NCBI RefSeq assembly: GCF_947498635.1
Contig: NZ_CANMKV010000005.1
Coordinates: 90,993 to 154,992 of the forward strand
From: an uncultured Microbulbifer sp.
Lineage (GTDB): Bacteria; Pseudomonadota; Gammaproteobacteria; Pseudomonadales; Cellvibrionaceae
Direction: 5' to 3'
Length of the DNA: 64,000 bases
A model generated the notes under the pieces. That model searched no databases, was not told where the DNA came from, and saw only the letters and a program-made list of their open reading frames with translations. Positions 28,572 through 37,800 of the stretch are shown here, piece after piece; within the stretch, counting starts at the first letter, position 1, and each line of letters opens with the position of its first letter. Both the position numbers and the translations under genes were made by a program.

Positions 28572-30948
28572 CAACACGCCCGAGGACAGTGAGGTCATCG
28601 AGCCACGCGCCTATGAAGGCGCCCAGCGAGGGCAGGTGCGCAGAAGCCGGGGTTTGCCATTAGTGTGGATATTACCTCTGGTTGCGGGCTTGATCGCCGT
28701 GTGGTTGCTCTACCAGGATGTGGCCGAGGGAGATGTACACGCGAGTATCCTGTTTCACTCCGGCGATGGCTTAGTCAAAGGCAAAACGGTTGTGAAGTAT
28801 TCCGGCGTGGATATCGGCGTTGTACAGGACGTGCGCCTGGTGCCCAACGCAAAAGAATTAAACGGTGCCGATGGTGTTCTCGCGGAAGTCAGTCTCAATC
28901 GCAGTGCCGAGTACCTGTTAGTGGAGGGTACCGAGTTTTGGGTGGTGAAACCCGAGCTTTCCATCACTGGGATCAGCGGTTTGGAGACGCTGTTGTCGGG
29001 GAATTACATCGCGGTGGAATCCGGTAGTGGTAAACGCAAACGGGAATTTGTCGCCCTGGATAGACCTCCGGCCTTTATTCGTGGCGACGGTCTGCGCGTA
29101 GTGCTCAAATCGCGTCGACTCGGCTCTCTGAGTCGGGGATCACCGGTGTATTACCGACAGTTGAGAGTGGGGCAGGTGGCGGACTACAGCCTCGGTGAGG
29201 ACGGCAGTGAGGTCAGCATCGAATTATTTATCCGCCGTGAATACGCTTACCTAGTGCACAGAGGGAGCCGCTTCTGGAACAGTTCCGGGATTTCTATTGA
29301 GGGTGGCATCAGCGGTATCAGCATTAATCTGGAATCTCTCGCCGCCCTGTTTGCCGGTGGGGTTAGTTTCTATACACCAGAACCCCAACGCCAGTCTCCA
29401 CTGGCGGTCAACGGCACAGAATTCAAGCTGTATAAAAATTTTGCTGCGGCGGACGCGGGTATCGCGGTCACTCTAAATTTCGATCGCGGCGTCGATGTGA
29501 CACCGGGTGGTACTAAGGTGTATTACCAGGGCATCAAGGTGGGCGAGGTCAGCCGGGCGAAAGCCAATAAGCGCATCAATGGTATGGAGGTCAGAGTGTT
29601 GATGGACCCGGCCACTGATGACTTGCTCACTGAGAACACCCGCTTCTGGTTGGCGCCACCTACCTTTGATTTCAGTGGCGGTTTGAATGAATTAATTCAG
29701 GGCAACCGGATTGAGGTAGACCTGCGCCGCGGACAGCGTTCCCAGCGCACTTTTTCCGCGCGCGCCTCGGCACCGCAGATGGACTCCAGAGTGCCGGGAC
29801 TACACTTGCGTCTCACCTCCCGCAATCCGGGCTCCTTACAGCGGGGTGCCCCGGTCTATTTTCGCCGTATCGAAGTGGGCAAGGTGCAGGGCATGGAGCT
29901 GCGCAGGGACGGTGAGGGCGTCGAGGTGTATGTGGTGATCGAGCCGCGTTACGCACACTTGGTGAAGCCGGGTACGCGCTTTTGGAATATCAGCGGACTG
30001 CGCGCCAGTGCGAGCCTCAGCAAGGGCATCGAGGTGCAGGCGGATTCACTGATGTCGCTGCTGCGTGGCGGAGTTGCGTTCGGTATCCGGCGCGAGGATC
30101 ACGGCAAGGGCTCCGAAGTGCAAAGTGGTGACCAGTTTCCCCTATACCGCAGTCGTGAGGCGGCTCTGGAAGAGGGCATTGAAATCAGTATCAGTTTGCC
30201 CAATGCCGAGGGGCTAAAGGTCGGGGCCCCTCTGCGTTACAAAGGGGTGCAGGTTGGTGAAATAACCCGCTTGCGTCTCGGTGGAGACCTCGCTGAAGTT
30301 AAGGCGCGTGTAAAGCTCTATCATCGAGGCGGTAACTTTGCCCGCGCGGGCACGCGTATCTGGGTGGTATCGCCGCAAATTGGTCTCACTAAAGTCGAGC
30401 ACTTAGATACTCTTATTACCGGCCGTTACCTGGCTCTGGAGCCCGGCGGTGGACCGCCGCAAACAGAATTTTTCGCCGAGCTACAGGCGCCCAAAGAGGA
30501 CCTTGCCGAGACTATGAGTCGGCCGGGTCTGACGGTGATACTCGATGCCGCCCGGCGCGGTTCCCTGGTGGCGGGCAGCCCGGTTTATTACCGACAGGTT
30601 CAGGTGGGGGAAGTTACCGGATTTGCCTTGGGGGAGTGGGCGGACAGGGTTTATATCTATGTGCACATTCAGCCGCAATATCGTCCGCTGGTACGTGAGC
30701 ACACCGTTTTTTGGAACGCCAGCGGTGTGGATGTGAATTTTGGGCTGAAAAGTGGTCTGAATATCAATACCGAGTCTGCCCAGGCTTTGATCAAAGGGGG
30801 CATTGCTTTTGCAACTCCAGAACCACCGTTTATGGGGTTCGAAGTGGAATCCGGCAGCCACTTTCCACTCTATCCGCGCCCGGAGCCCAAGTGGTATAAG
30901 TGGAGCCCCAAAATCGAGTTGTATAATGATTTTGAACCTGTCAAATAA
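28564..30948 (+). CDS. six-domain MCE (MlaD) lipid-transport protein, LetB/PqiB type
   Basis: The protein is anchored by one N-terminal helix (about residues 27-47, VWILPLVAGLIAVWLLYQ) and then carries six MCE/MlaD repeats, recognised by segments such as GKTVVKYSGVDIGVVQ, GSPVYYRQLRVGQVADY, GTKVYYQGIKVGEVS, GAPVYFRRIEVGKVQG, GAPLRYKGVQVGEITR and GSPVYYRQVQVGEVTG. E. coli PqiB has three MCE domains and LetB seven, so six repeats (about 794 residues) is LetB-like. Such proteins stack MCE rings into a periplasmic tunnel for lipids. ATG 28564 is preferred over GTG 28552. Confidence 0.9.
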   Translation: MADNTPEDSEVIEPRAYEGAQRGQVRRSRGLPLVWILPLVAGLIAVWLLYQDVAEGDVHASILFHSGDGLVKGKTVVKYSGVDIGVVQDVRLVPNAKELNGADGVLAEVSLNRSAEYLLVEGTEFWVVKPELSITGISGLETLLSGNYIAVESGSGKRKREFVALDRPPAFIRGDGLRVVLKSRRLGSLSRGSPVYYRQLRVGQVADYSLGEDGSEVSIELFIRREYAYLVHRGSRFWNSSGISIEGGISGISINLESLAALFAGGVSFYTPEPQRQSPLAVNGTEFKLYKNFAAADAGIAVTLNFDRGVDVTPGGTKVYYQGIKVGEVSRAKANKRINGMEVRVLMDPATDDLLTENTRFWLAPPTFDFSGGLNELIQGNRIEVDLRRGQRSQRTFSARASAPQMDSRVPGLHLRLTSRNPGSLQRGAPVYFRRIEVGKVQGMELRRDGEGVEVYVVIEPRYAHLVKPGTRFWNISGLRASASLSKGIEVQADSLMSLLRGGVAFGIRREDHGKGSEVQSGDQFPLYRSREAALEEGIEISISLPNAEGLKVGAPLRYKGVQVGEITRLRLGGDLAEVKARVKLYHRGGNFARAGTRIWVVSPQIGLTKVEHLDTLITGRYLALEPGGGPPQTEFFAELQAPKEDLAETMSRPGLTVILDAARRGSLVAGSPVYYRQVQVGEVTGFALGEWADRVYIYVHIQPQYRPLVREHTVFWNASGVDVNFGLKSGLNINTESAQALIKGGIAFATPEPPFMGFEVESGSHFPLYPRPEPKWYKWSPKIELYNDFEPVK

Positions 30949-30971
30949 GTATGAAAGTCAAAGGAGTATTT

Positions 30972-31523
30972 ATGCGTTACCTATTATCCATGGGGCTAAT
31001 GACTCTACTGTTCTTGGCCGGGTGCCAGGAAATGCAGGTGGAGCGAGTGAATACAGGCGCTCAACCGGTGGCTTTTTCCACTTATAAGTGGGGGGTAGCG
31101 CCGCTTAGCGATGTGGATGCAACGGCGCAGCTGGTGGAGCTGGATGAAGAAATGCGCGGTACTGTGGCGGCGCAATTGCAGCGGCGCGGCTACCGTCAGG
31201 TGGCTCAGGATCAGGATGCGGATATGGTGGTGGATTATCAGGTTGCGGTTGTGGATGAATTTTTTTCTGGAGATACCAGAAACCCGAGTTGGGACAAGCA
31301 ATTTGACAGCAACGCCCCCCAGGATGTGGTCGAATTGCCGCCGTTGACCGACGCTCCGCTGGTTATTATGAGCGTGGGGATTGGCCGCCCAGACGGTGCC
31401 GCTATTTGGGGGGGCAGAGCCAGTGAACTGCTAACCCGCCCCGACAGTATCGAACAGCGCCAACGCCTGATATCCCAGGGCGTCAGCCAGTTACTGAGGG
31501 ACTTACCGCCGGCGTATCAGTAA
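30972..31523 (+). CDS. DUF4136-type lipoprotein
   Basis: The 183-residue protein has a lipoprotein signal peptide ending in LFLAGC (lipid-modified cysteine near residue 17) and a single globular domain with alternating strands resembling DUF4136 (FSTYKW near the start; ADMVVDYQVAVVDEFF). The start at 30972 has AGGAG just upstream; an ATG at 30951 is less likely. It lies 23 bases after the MCE gene and may be the outer-membrane lipoprotein of the operon, by analogy with PqiC, although its sequence family differs. Confidence 0.75.
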   Translation: MRYLLSMGLMTLLFLAGCQEMQVERVNTGAQPVAFSTYKWGVAPLSDVDATAQLVELDEEMRGTVAAQLQRRGYRQVAQDQDADMVVDYQVAVVDEFFSGDTRNPSWDKQFDSNAPQDVVELPPLTDAPLVIMSVGIGRPDGAAIWGGRASELLTRPDSIEQRQRLISQGVSQLLRDLPPAYQ

Positions 31524-31579
31524 TTTGGCGTCTGTGCGGGCTTTTCAATAGTGATGAACCTGCCCAGTAAATAGTTCTA

Positions 31580-31600
31580 CCGCCGGCTATAGGCCGGCGG
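31580..31600. other. GC-rich stem-loop after the lipid-transport operon
   Basis: CCGCCGGC, loop TATAG, GCCGGCGG is a perfect 8-bp stem in the 192-base gap between convergent genes. It lacks a T-tract, so a terminator role is possible but weak. Confidence 0.45.
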
Positions 31601-31715
31601 CGAGTCGGCTAAACACTGCAAATTTCGAGGTTATTTCTCTGTATTTTGCCGACTTGGTTTTTACTGTTTCAGTTTCAGCGACCCCTACGGGTGAGGAAGC
31701 CGATCTCTCCGTGGC

Positions 31716-32780
31716 TTATGATAATTTGGGACGCCCGCGATGCATCAAGGTTTCGTACAGCTCAATGTAGGAATCCACAATAAACTGCTTCGAATACCCC
31801 TTCGCATACACTTCGGAAGCGTTTTCAATCAGGCTTCGGCGCAACTCCGGATTATCCAGCACCGAACGGATGGCTTTGGCGAGGGCATCGGCATCGTCGA
31901 TGGGGGTGATAAGACCGCTGTGTCCATCGCTGATCACTTCGCCTGGCCCTTGGGAGTTGGTGGCTACTATTGGGCAACGGTGTGCCCAGGACTCCATCAC
32001 AATTGAGCCCAGTCCCTCGTGCCGAGACGGACAGACAAATAGATCCGCGGTGCGCATCAGGGTGGTGACATCGTTGCGCCAGCCGAGGAAGCGTACACGC
32101 TGATCCAGGCCGAGCTTGTGGCACAGCGCCTTGAGGTTGGCTTCCTCCGGGCCGGCACCGGCCAGCCAAAGGGTGGCATTGGGTATTTGTACAAGGGCGT
32201 GCAGCAATACATCGAAGCCCTTGTTGATATGCAGGCGCCCCGCGGCGAGGATCAGGGGGCTGTCTTCCGGCGTATTAAAACTATTGCGTGGCAGAGGGCT
32301 GACCGGAGTTTCATCGGCAAAATTCGGGATATGAAAAATTCGCTCCCTGGGAATGCCGCCATCGATCATGTGTTGACAAATACCCTTGCTAATACCGATC
32401 CAGTAATCTGCGTGACGGTAATACTTGAGGTTGTAGTAGTGACCGAGTCGGCTTACCAATAGGTAGTTTTTCGAGTTGGGAGTGATGATGGTGGCGCGCC
32501 CCATCCAGGTCATTACGATATCCGGTTGCCAGTTATTCAGGGCCTCCCGGTAAATTCTGCGACCGAGAAAATCTAGTTTGCCACCAAACTTAAATCCCTC
32601 TGTTTCCACCTCGTTATTGCGCAATGCCTGCACGCGGTGGTCGTGGTTGCGGATAAAGGCCTTCTCGTTAATTTCGTTTCTGGGGTTCAGGCCGCTTACC
32701 AAGCGCACGAAAAAATTCTCTGCGCCACCGTGCTCGGCACCGGCGAGGACCTGCGCTACTCGAATTGGTTTGCTACTCAT
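31716..32780 (-). CDS. GT4-family glycosyltransferase
   Basis: The 354-residue GT-B enzyme has an N-terminal VAQVLAGAEHGGAENFFVRL (glycine-rich acceptor-side loop) and a donor domain with LILAAGRLHINKGFDVLL and SRHEGLGSIVMESWAHRCPIV, the EX7E-like motif. Donor and acceptor are unknown; an LPS core or cell-surface role is inferred from the nearby envelope genes. It follows the next glycosyltransferase gene by 38 bases in the same direction, so they form an operon. Confidence 0.87.
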   Translation of the reverse strand: MSSKPIRVAQVLAGAEHGGAENFFVRLVSGLNPRNEINEKAFIRNHDHRVQALRNNEVETEGFKFGGKLDFLGRRIYREALNNWQPDIVMTWMGRATIITPNSKNYLLVSRLGHYYNLKYYRHADYWIGISKGICQHMIDGGIPRERIFHIPNFADETPVSPLPRNSFNTPEDSPLILAAGRLHINKGFDVLLHALVQIPNATLWLAGAGPEEANLKALCHKLGLDQRVRFLGWRNDVTTLMRTADLFVCPSRHEGLGSIVMESWAHRCPIVATNSQGPGEVISDGHSGLITPIDDADALAKAIRSVLDNPELRRSLIENASEVYAKGYSKQFIVDSYIELYETLMHRGRPKLS

Positions 32781-32818
32781 AAATCCTGCGTATTCTGTTT
32801 CATTCTTCCGGTGGCCTG

Positions 32819-33859
32819 TTATTTCAAGGTGCCGTCCAAGTTGATATCGCGCGCCCAGGCATATTCGTGACTGAAGGGCTGCAGACTCGTGGCTTCGACG
32901 ATGTACTGGGCGTAGAGTTTCGAGTTCATCTCGGTGTGGAAAAACTCCCTGGCTTTTGCCGCCCAGGCACGTCGTTTGGCATCGTCACTGTGGAACTCGC
33001 GGATTTTTGCCAGTAGATCCTGTTCATCGGAAAAGTAGACCACGCTCTCGGCGGGTAGCAGTGTATCAAAGTGCAATTTGTCACTGGTGAACTGCAAAAT
33101 ACCATTGCCGGCGAGCTGGGCCATGCGCGCGGAGGAATACCAGTAGTGGGTATCCTGGCGATTAAAGTTCAGGCCCATTTTAGTTTGTACCAGAGCACGA
33201 TCGTAATCTCGTCCCCACACGGGTGCTTCGCCAAAGCTGCCATAGGTCTTGAAGTTCAGCGAGTCCCCCAGGGCATCCTTGAGGTTTTTCACCATTTGCA
33301 GACGCTTGGTGAAATTATTGCTATTACTGCAAAACAGCAGGTCGATAGGAAGGTCGGTGCGTTCGGCATTGTTAAGACTTTCAATAGAAGTCTCGACGGG
33401 GTTTGGCATGTGGTAAACCCGGGCACCGATACCCTCAAAAATATTTAGCTCGGGACGGCCGGTGGAGACAAACACCGCATCGGCGACTTCAGCGCGGTGT
33501 TTGATGCGCTCTACATTGCTAGGGACGAATAATGGGTCGTTATTGCAGTGCGCAATCAGGCAGTTGGGCTGTTGTTGCTTGATCGCTTTTAAGGTGTCGT
33601 TGCTGATCATATCGCAGTGACCGGCGATGACCAGGTCGGGCTCAAAAGCCTCAATCGTCTCCAGCAGACGGCGGTTGGCCTTGCTTACACCCAGATCGCG
33701 GATTCCAAAAGGCGCCTCAAATGCGGCCACATCCCGGTCGCTGAATACCTGTGTATAGTGGTCATTTTTAATCAGACCAAAAGTCAGTTTCTGTGCCCAG
33801 CTGACCCGCGTCTTGCCATAGCGGCGCAGTTGCTGATAGGCGATATTGAGCACTCTCAT
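32819..33859 (-). CDS. CgeB-like glycosyltransferase
   Basis: This 346-residue protein resembles the CgeB/Glyco_trans_1_2 group: an N-terminal half with DLVIAGHCDMIS and LIAHCNNDPLFVPSN, and a C-terminal half with LNFNRQDTHYWYSSARMAQLAGNG and a FHTEMNSKLYAQYI end typical of the family. It is first gene of the pair with 31716-32780. It is probably a surface-glycan transferase; substrate unknown. Confidence 0.78.
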   Translation of the reverse strand: MRVLNIAYQQLRRYGKTRVSWAQKLTFGLIKNDHYTQVFSDRDVAAFEAPFGIRDLGVSKANRRLLETIEAFEPDLVIAGHCDMISNDTLKAIKQQQPNCLIAHCNNDPLFVPSNVERIKHRAEVADAVFVSTGRPELNIFEGIGARVYHMPNPVETSIESLNNAERTDLPIDLLFCSNSNNFTKRLQMVKNLKDALGDSLNFKTYGSFGEAPVWGRDYDRALVQTKMGLNFNRQDTHYWYSSARMAQLAGNGILQFTSDKLHFDTLLPAESVVYFSDEQDLLAKIREFHSDDAKRRAWAAKAREFFHTEMNSKLYAQYIVEATSLQPFSHEYAWARDINLDGTLK

Positions 33860-34008
33860 GGTGGTGCACTCTCTAAAAATTCAGGGAGATAATTCGTATG
33901 GCCGCTTGATTCAGGGGCTGGTACGGTGGGCGCAGAGTATAACAGCTGGTTCTCGGCCATATAGTGCCAGAGTCTGCAGACCCCAATCGCAGAGAAGGAC
34001 GGCGAACA

Positions 34009-34671
34009 ATGCCAAAAAATAACAGTCCAACCTCCCTGTCCCCGGAATTTTCCGCAGTCGATGTGGAAATTGTTTCCAAAGAGACGGTTTTCAAGGGTTT
34101 TTTCTCCATGTTGCGCCTGCGCTTGCGCCACCGTTTGTTTGGTGGTGGCTGGAGTAACGCTTTCCAGCGCGAGCTTTTTGTACGCGGTCCGGCAGTGGGG
34201 GTGCTGCTCTACGATCCCGAACGGGATTTGGTTGCACTTACCGAGCAATTCCGAGTTGGTGCCTTGGAACGCCCGGCGGGTCCCTGGTGCTTGGAAGTGG
34301 TTGCCGGCATCGTGGAGGCCGGTGAATCGCTAGCGGATGTAGCGCGGCGAGAGGTATTGGAAGAGGCGGGTCTGCAGGTGCAGAATCTGCATTTTATCCA
34401 CAGTTATATGCCTAGTGTAGGCGGCAGTAACGAGCGGTTACACCTCTACTGTGCGCTGGTGGACTTGAGCCTGGCAGAGGGTTATTTTGGACTCGAGCAG
34501 GAGAATGAAGATATCCGCTTGCGGGTGTTTCCCACAGACTCGGTGCTCGGCGCTATGGCGGCAGACTATGCTCCAGGAGAGAACCCTATCGATAATTCGG
34601 CCACTATCATTTGTATGCAGTGGTTGCAGTTGCACCGGGCAGAACTCAAAAAGTTAAGGCCAACTGCCTGA
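34009..34671 (+). CDS. nudF: ADP-ribose pyrophosphatase (Nudix)
   Basis: The 220-residue protein contains a full Nudix box at residues 100-122 (GIVEAGESLADVARREVLEE then AGL), matching GX5EX7REUXEEXGU, and the upstream VALTEQFRVGALER segment typical of NudF. It hydrolyses ADP-ribose to AMP and ribose-5-phosphate. The start is set at ATG 34009 with AAGGA upstream. It opens the conserved cluster nudF-yqiB-cpdA-yqiA-parE, as in E. coli. Confidence 0.95.
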   Translation: MPKNNSPTSLSPEFSAVDVEIVSKETVFKGFFSMLRLRLRHRLFGGGWSNAFQRELFVRGPAVGVLLYDPERDLVALTEQFRVGALERPAGPWCLEVVAGIVEAGESLADVARREVLEEAGLQVQNLHFIHSYMPSVGGSNERLHLYCALVDLSLAEGYFGLEQENEDIRLRVFPTDSVLGAMAADYAPGENPIDNSATIICMQWLQLHRAELKKLRPTA

Positions 34672-34758
34672 TCGGTCATTTTGCGTTGCGTGCTGTTACC
34701 TGCGTTTAGGGCAAACTGAGAGCTGAGTCACGGCGGCCACTGAATTGGAGTGTTGATA

Positions 34759-35280
34759 ATGGCTCTACAGGGTAATGCAAAAGCGCGGCAGCGCAGTCAG
34801 TTAAGAATGTCGCCAAATGGCAACGAAAGGGCGGTGTATAGAGTCGATCTGTCGTCTTATCATGCCGATTGCGATGCAAACTACCTGCGCTTGACCAAAT
34901 TGTTGCCAGAGCTTTCGCAGAGGGCACTTTGGCGGTATCAATTACCCGGTGGCACTCTGGTGTTGAGAGTTGTGGAGCGTTCCAGATACACCACGGAGGT
35001 GTCTCTGGGGGCCGAGGTAAGGCTCAGCGAGTGCGAGTGGCTGGAGCCGCCGGACTTGACTGTACGCCTCTACCACGATGCGTGCATGGCGGAGGTGATA
35101 ACAGCCAATGGCCGCGGGCCGGTGGGCGGTAAAGGAGTGGATACCGCCTACCCGAATCCCCGTATGCAGCGCGCAGATGAGAGACCCCAGGCCAATCGTT
35201 TTCTCGGCGAATGGCTGGAGTACTGTCTTGCAAATGGTCGCGCAGAATTCGAACTGGTGCTGGATGGCCGGAGATTCTAA
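34759..35280 (+). CDS. yqiB: DUF1249 protein (YqiB family)
   Basis: The 173-residue protein matches YqiB by features and position: a SYHADCDANYLRLTKLLP start, then VRLYHDACMAEVITANG and a NRFLGEWLEYCL end. The function is unknown. ATG 34759 has GGAG eight bases upstream; a GTG at 34750 is an alternative. It is between nudF and cpdA as in enterobacteria. Confidence 0.9.
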   Translation: MALQGNAKARQRSQLRMSPNGNERAVYRVDLSSYHADCDANYLRLTKLLPELSQRALWRYQLPGGTLVLRVVERSRYTTEVSLGAEVRLSECEWLEPPDLTVRLYHDACMAEVITANGRGPVGGKGVDTAYPNPRMQRADERPQANRFLGEWLEYCLANGRAEFELVLDGRRF

Positions 35281-35321
35281 TTCTGCTGTAGAGCACATGG
35301 ATGTGAACACAAGGTGAGCAA

Positions 35322-36146
35322 GTGATTCGCGAGCACAATAAGTCGAATTCGCCCGAGGGGGCGTCATCGCATCGTCTAATTCAGATTACAGATCCACATA
35401 TTGGCAGCAGGCCGGACTATCAATTACTGGGTCTGGATACAGGCCACACTCTCGATGAGGTCCTGGCCTCTCTCCGGGCCGGGCAGCCCCGTGCCCGCGC
35501 TCTGGTCGCCACCGGCGATATCAGTGCCAACGGCTCAGAGGCTTCCTACTGCCGCTTCCTGCAAAAAAGCCGCTCACTCTCCATGCCCTGGTACTGGCTC
35601 CCCGGCAATCACGATGTCAGCGCCCGAATGAAAAAGCTGGCGCCCAATCGCTGCGCCGATTTGGTCACTTTGGGAGATTGGCGTTTAGTATTACTGGACA
35701 CCAGTGTATCGGGAAAGATCTGCGGGGGCCTCGACAGAGCAAAGCTGGATCGCTTGGAGCTGCTGTTGTGGGAGACACGCCATCACCCGGTGATTGTTAT
35801 GATGCATCACCAACCGGTTCCCGTGGGCAGCAAGTGGATTGATGGGCATATGCTGCGCGAGGGCTGCGAAACATTTTGGCAAATGATCGATCAGGCCACC
35901 CAGGTAAAGGCCCTGGTTTGGGGGCATGTACATCAGCAATTCGACTGTCAGCGCGGGCAGGTTGGCCTGCACGCGACTCCCTCCACCTCAGTGCAATTTA
36001 CCCCCGGCAGCGGCCCCTTTGCTGTAGATGAGGAAATGCCTGGTTATCGCTGGTTTGAGCTGCATAGTGATGGCTCTTATGATACTGGCGTAGAGCGTGT
36101 TGCTATTTCCAAATATTGTGTGGATCTCGCCTCATCCGGTTATTGA
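35322..36146 (+). CDS. cpdA: 3',5'-cyclic-AMP phosphodiesterase
   Basis: The 274-residue class III phosphodiesterase has the metallophosphoesterase motifs in order: ITDPHIG (near residue 22), ATGDISANG (near 64), LPGNHDVS (near 93), MMHHQPVP (near 160) and WGHVHQQFD (near 199). It hydrolyses cAMP to AMP in the cytoplasm and so tempers CRP signalling. It begins with GTG 35322 preceded by AAGGTGA. Confidence 0.94.
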   Translation: MIREHNKSNSPEGASSHRLIQITDPHIGSRPDYQLLGLDTGHTLDEVLASLRAGQPRARALVATGDISANGSEASYCRFLQKSRSLSMPWYWLPGNHDVSARMKKLAPNRCADLVTLGDWRLVLLDTSVSGKICGGLDRAKLDRLELLLWETRHHPVIVMMHHQPVPVGSKWIDGHMLREGCETFWQMIDQATQVKALVWGHVHQQFDCQRGQVGLHATPSTSVQFTPGSGPFAVDEEMPGYRWFELHSDGSYDTGVERVAISKYCVDLASSGY

Positions 36147-36443
36147 TATAAACCAAGCCGCTGCAAATTTACAGTGGTGTTTCTGTCACTCCCAGTTTTT
36201 CTTGTAAAAAAGAGATAAGAAAACCTTTACCGAGGCTCCCTATTTTTTCACACCGTCGCCGTAGAATGGGACTTTCAGTGGTTTATTGTTTTCTAGAAAC
36301 GGGGAAGAGGCGGCATAAGGCTGGGCCAGCTGAGTCGTCTGGTTCGCTTTCTGAATTTGCCTGGGCGCAAAATTTAGTGAAAAGAAATTTTGCTGTTGCG
36401 GGCCTCTACCAAAAAGCGATTTCGGCAAATCAGGAGCCAAAAA
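36147..36443. other. intergenic gap cpdA to lipoprotein gene, nothing recognised
   Basis: This stretch of 297 bases has no convincing gene. It is A+T-rich around 36180-36260 and presumably carries the promoter for the following lipoprotein gene. Confidence 0.5.
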
Positions 36444-37094
36444 ATGCATAAATTATTGTATTTACCACTCTTTTTGTTCTCAGTGATATTGGCGGCTTGT
36501 GGCCAGCAAACCGCCGTTGCGGAGCGCAGCGATGGGTTGCAAGCGCGCCCGAGCCAGCTCGATGAGGTCGCGGCGGCTTTCGCCCTGGATCTCGGTGGTG
36601 CCAGGGTTTATATCGCACCCGCTGAGATTGAGTATTCGAAGCGATTTTCCTCCCCTTTCAGGCGCCATTACCGGGAGAAAGATTACCAGCTGGATCTGAG
36701 GGAACGGCAGCGACTGGACGCACTGCTGGCACAGGCGTTCACCGAAAAACTGCTCAAACCGCGGAATGCCCGGCAGGTGTTAGAGCAGGTGGAGGCTGAT
36801 TACACGTTGTCCATCTCCCTACAGCGCTTCTCCCTGGCCGCGCCGCTGGAACCCTCACCCTGGGCTTGGCGGATCTATACCGAGCAGAGCGCCTACGCAG
36901 AGCTGAAGGGTACTTTGTACAATCGTGACGGCAGTGCGGTCATGCATTTCCGCGACCGGCGGAATATCGGCGAAAACCTCGGCTCAGCTGGGCCCGGCGG
37001 ACGCCTACAGCGCTTTACTAATGTTACCTTTTGGTCAGATTTGCGAGTGGACATGCGCCGTGTCTTCGCCAGCCTGGATAAATCGCTACTCTAA
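36444..37094 (+). CDS. outer-membrane-type lipoprotein, possibly DUF3313-like
   Basis: The 216-residue protein has a clear lipoprotein signal (KLLYLPLFLFSVILAACG, cysteine near residue 18) and a mixed alpha/beta domain. ATG 36444 has AGGAG eight bases upstream. It resembles DUF3313-type lipoproteins, but I cannot confirm the family. It sits between cpdA and yqiA, where E. coli has no gene. Confidence 0.72.
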   Translation: MHKLLYLPLFLFSVILAACGQQTAVAERSDGLQARPSQLDEVAAAFALDLGGARVYIAPAEIEYSKRFSSPFRRHYREKDYQLDLRERQRLDALLAQAFTEKLLKPRNARQVLEQVEADYTLSISLQRFSLAAPLEPSPWAWRIYTEQSAYAELKGTLYNRDGSAVMHFRDRRNIGENLGSAGPGGRLQRFTNVTFWSDLRVDMRRVFASLDKSLL

Positions 37095-37169
37095 TCTACG
37101 CTTTGCCGGGCGTAGGTTTGCAAGGGGGCTTGACCCCACAGAGGTGAAGGGGCGCTATAATCCCCGTCT

Positions 37170-37787
37170 ATGCACACACAAACTCTCAAGGGAAGGCCGC
37201 TGCTTATCTACTTGCACGGCTTTTTGTCATCGCCGCAGTCTTTTAAATGCCAGTTAATGCGGGAGCGACTTGCTGTCGATTTCCCCCATATTACTTTCTG
37301 CGCACCGCAAATATCCCCTTACCCTGATGTTGCTCGGGAGTCGCTGAACAGCCTGCTGGAGGGTTTTTTACAATCCCCCAGCCCCATTGGCCTCGTTGGG
37401 AGCTCTATGGGGGGCTTCTGGTGTACTTACCTGGGAGAGCGCTATAACCTGCCGGCAGTGCTTATCAATCCTGCGGTACGTCCATCCCGCTTTATGCCGG
37501 CTTATGTCGGGCGGGTGTTACAGCCCTACAGTGGAGAAGCGCAGGAGTATCGCTTAAGTGAGGCTGACGTTGATACCATGGAGCGAGTGGAAGCCGAGCT
37601 GCCCAGTTCGCTGAACGGCCGCTATTGGCTTTTGGCCCAGCGCGGCGATGAAACCCTCGACTATCGCGATGCTGAATCACTCTATCAAGGGCAGCGCCAA
37701 ACTCTCGAAGAGGGTGGCGATCACAGTTTCCAAGGGTTCGCGCGTTACTGCGATCCCATTGTCGAATTCCTATTTAACCAGCAGTAA
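37170..37787 (+). CDS. yqiA: YqiA-family esterase
   Basis: This 205-residue alpha/beta hydrolase has the oxyanion segment YLHGFLSSPQSFK, nucleophile motif GSSMGG (Ser near 79), and the C-terminal GGDHSFQGF with the catalytic histidine. E. coli YqiA hydrolyses short acyl esters; its physiological role is unclear. It is followed 13 bases later by parE, the conserved order. Confidence 0.92.
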   Translation: MHTQTLKGRPLLIYLHGFLSSPQSFKCQLMRERLAVDFPHITFCAPQISPYPDVARESLNSLLEGFLQSPSPIGLVGSSMGGFWCTYLGERYNLPAVLINPAVRPSRFMPAYVGRVLQPYSGEAQEYRLSEADVDTMERVEAELPSSLNGRYWLLAQRGDETLDYRDAESLYQGQRQTLEEGGDHSFQGFARYCDPIVEFLFNQQ

Positions 37788-37800
37788 TTTATAAGAAATT

